From NCBI GenBank assembly GCA_947311175.1, contig CAMZKK010000033.1, positions 1 to 6,265 on the forward strand: DNA of 6,265 nucleotides, given 5' to 3'. The stretch is from an uncultured Planctomycetota bacterium (lineage in GTDB: Bacteria > Planctomycetota > SZUA-567 > JAFGNG01). The notes below the pieces were generated by a model. It searched no databases, was not told the origin of the DNA, and was given only the letters and a program-made list of their open reading frames with translations. Positions within the stretch are counted from its first letter, which is position 1, and each line of letters begins with the position of its first letter. The position numbers were made by a program, and so were the translations under genes. This document shows positions 5,778 through 6,265 of this stretch, in pieces.

Positions 5778-5938
5778 AAAATATATAACCCTCAGAAGAA
5801 TACATAAACCATCATACTCATAACTAAAAGAGATAAGAATGCAAATAAATATTTGCAAAAAATAAATAACCACTTAAAATGGAAGTTCCACATTAAAGGC
5901 CAACGGTTTTTTAGTGTAACATCTTTAGAATCAGAAGT
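5778..5938. other. Spacer between the GH36-like gene and the transposase, with a short dyad
   Basis: No gene is seen in these 161 A+T-rich bases. TGCAAAT (5840-5846) and ATTTGCA (5851-5857) form a perfect 7-bp inverted repeat with a 4-base loop. It is weak as a terminator for the GH36-like gene because A residues, not T residues, follow it on the plus strand. TGGAAGTTCCA at 5880-5890 is a near-perfect palindrome that may lie close to the insertion-sequence end. Confidence 0.4.
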
Positions 5939-6265
5939 TTATGTAGGTTTTCTTGTCCTTTTCCTCGCGGACACATTTATTTTTTTATGGATTATTTTTT
6001 CAGGTAAGTTGTAGTTTAATTTTGATAATAATTTTGCCGATAGACCTTTTGGGTTAGGGATTTTGTTTATTGATATGCCATTACCTTTAATTACTTCAAT
6101 ACTACTTATAGTTGACAGGCAATTAAGTCCCTCTTGAACGGTTGTGTTTAATCCTTTCCATGCTGACTCTAATTCTCTACGCAAAAGATATGCTAGCATC
6201 ACAACAAACACATGTCCGCGAGTTGACTTTTCAGTTCTTACATGAATGGGTCTAAGTTCAAGATG
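5880..6265 (-). mobile_element. One end of an insertion sequence, IS1634/IS4-like (partial)
   Basis: The element runs off the right edge with its transposase C-terminus pointing into the window, so its transposase-3' end lies between about 5880 and 5938. The exact inverted repeat cannot be set without the other end. The palindrome TGGAAGTTCCA (5880-5890) and the stretch up to GTGTAAC (5914-5920) are candidates. Confidence 0.5.
5939..6265 (-). CDS. IS1634-like DDE transposase, C-terminal part
   Basis: Read on the minus strand from the window edge to the TAA at 5939-5941, this gives 108 residues and no start codon of its own; the rest of the gene lies to the right. The hallmark block is LELRPIHVRTEKSTRGH followed by VFVVMLAYLLRRELE, matching the region just after the catalytic Glu helix in IS1634/IS4-group DDE transposases (pattern RPI-x(n)-RGH-hydrophobic-LAY). 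The conserved TVQEGL segment and the basic tail SARKRTRKPT also fit the usual ending of these proteins. The catalytic DDE residues themselves lie outside the window, so activity cannot be judged. No frameshift is seen in the visible part. Group assignment is from memory of the motif, not from an alignment. Confidence 0.75.
   Translation of the reverse strand, partial: HLELRPIHVRTEKSTRGHVFVVMLAYLLRRELESAWKGLNTTVQEGLNCLSTISSIEVIKGNGISINKIPNPKGLSAKLLSKLNYNLPEKIIHKKINVSARKRTRKPT

Overview
This A+T-rich bacterial window holds a two-gene module for secreted proteins, both on the plus strand. A decayed, gene-poor stretch lies to its left. An insertion-sequence end running off the right edge lies to its right. 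Both module proteins start with Sec-type signal peptides ending in A-x-A or V-x-A sites, so they leave the cytoplasm; a Gram-negative cell envelope is likely. No rRNA, tRNA or taxonomic marker is present. The GH36-like fold and the IS1634-type transposase would suit an environmental bacterium such as a member of the PVC group, but that is a guess.

Layout. Positions 1-76 may be the tail of an upstream gene. Positions 77-427 show no convincing gene. From about 302 to 1071 two short open frames (428-742 and 877-1071) look like pieces of one decayed gene, interrupted by TAG codons and one frameshift, and ending at a 16-bp hairpin (1089-1130). Positions 1131-1352 form the control region of the module: three 7-bp repeats spaced exactly 11 bp (1235-1263), a perfect TATAAT (1281-1286), and a Shine-Dalgarno site (1340-1345) that picks ATG 1353 as the start.

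The first module gene (1353-3596) encodes a 747-residue secreted protein. After the signal peptide it is made almost entirely of 11-residue (hendecad) helical repeats: 32 units, one shortened 9-residue unit next to the only proline, then 32 more units. I read this as a very long rod or fibre, perhaps folded into a hairpin at the middle. After a 12-bp hairpin (3625-3656), the second gene (3669-5777) encodes a 702-residue secreted protein. It has the three-part layout of GH36-type alpha-galactosidases, but the substrate-binding DD and the catalytic nucleophile Asp appear to be lost, so it may bind carbohydrate rather than cut it. Its first 40 codons hold T8 and T7 runs and an exact 11-bp tandem repeat, which could make it prone to on/off frameshifting.

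Together the two genes look like a surface or extracellular system in which a long helical fibre is paired with a glycosidase-derived, possibly lectin-like protein. I do not recognise this pair as a described system. The fibre array and the active-site losses are seen directly; the joint function is inference.
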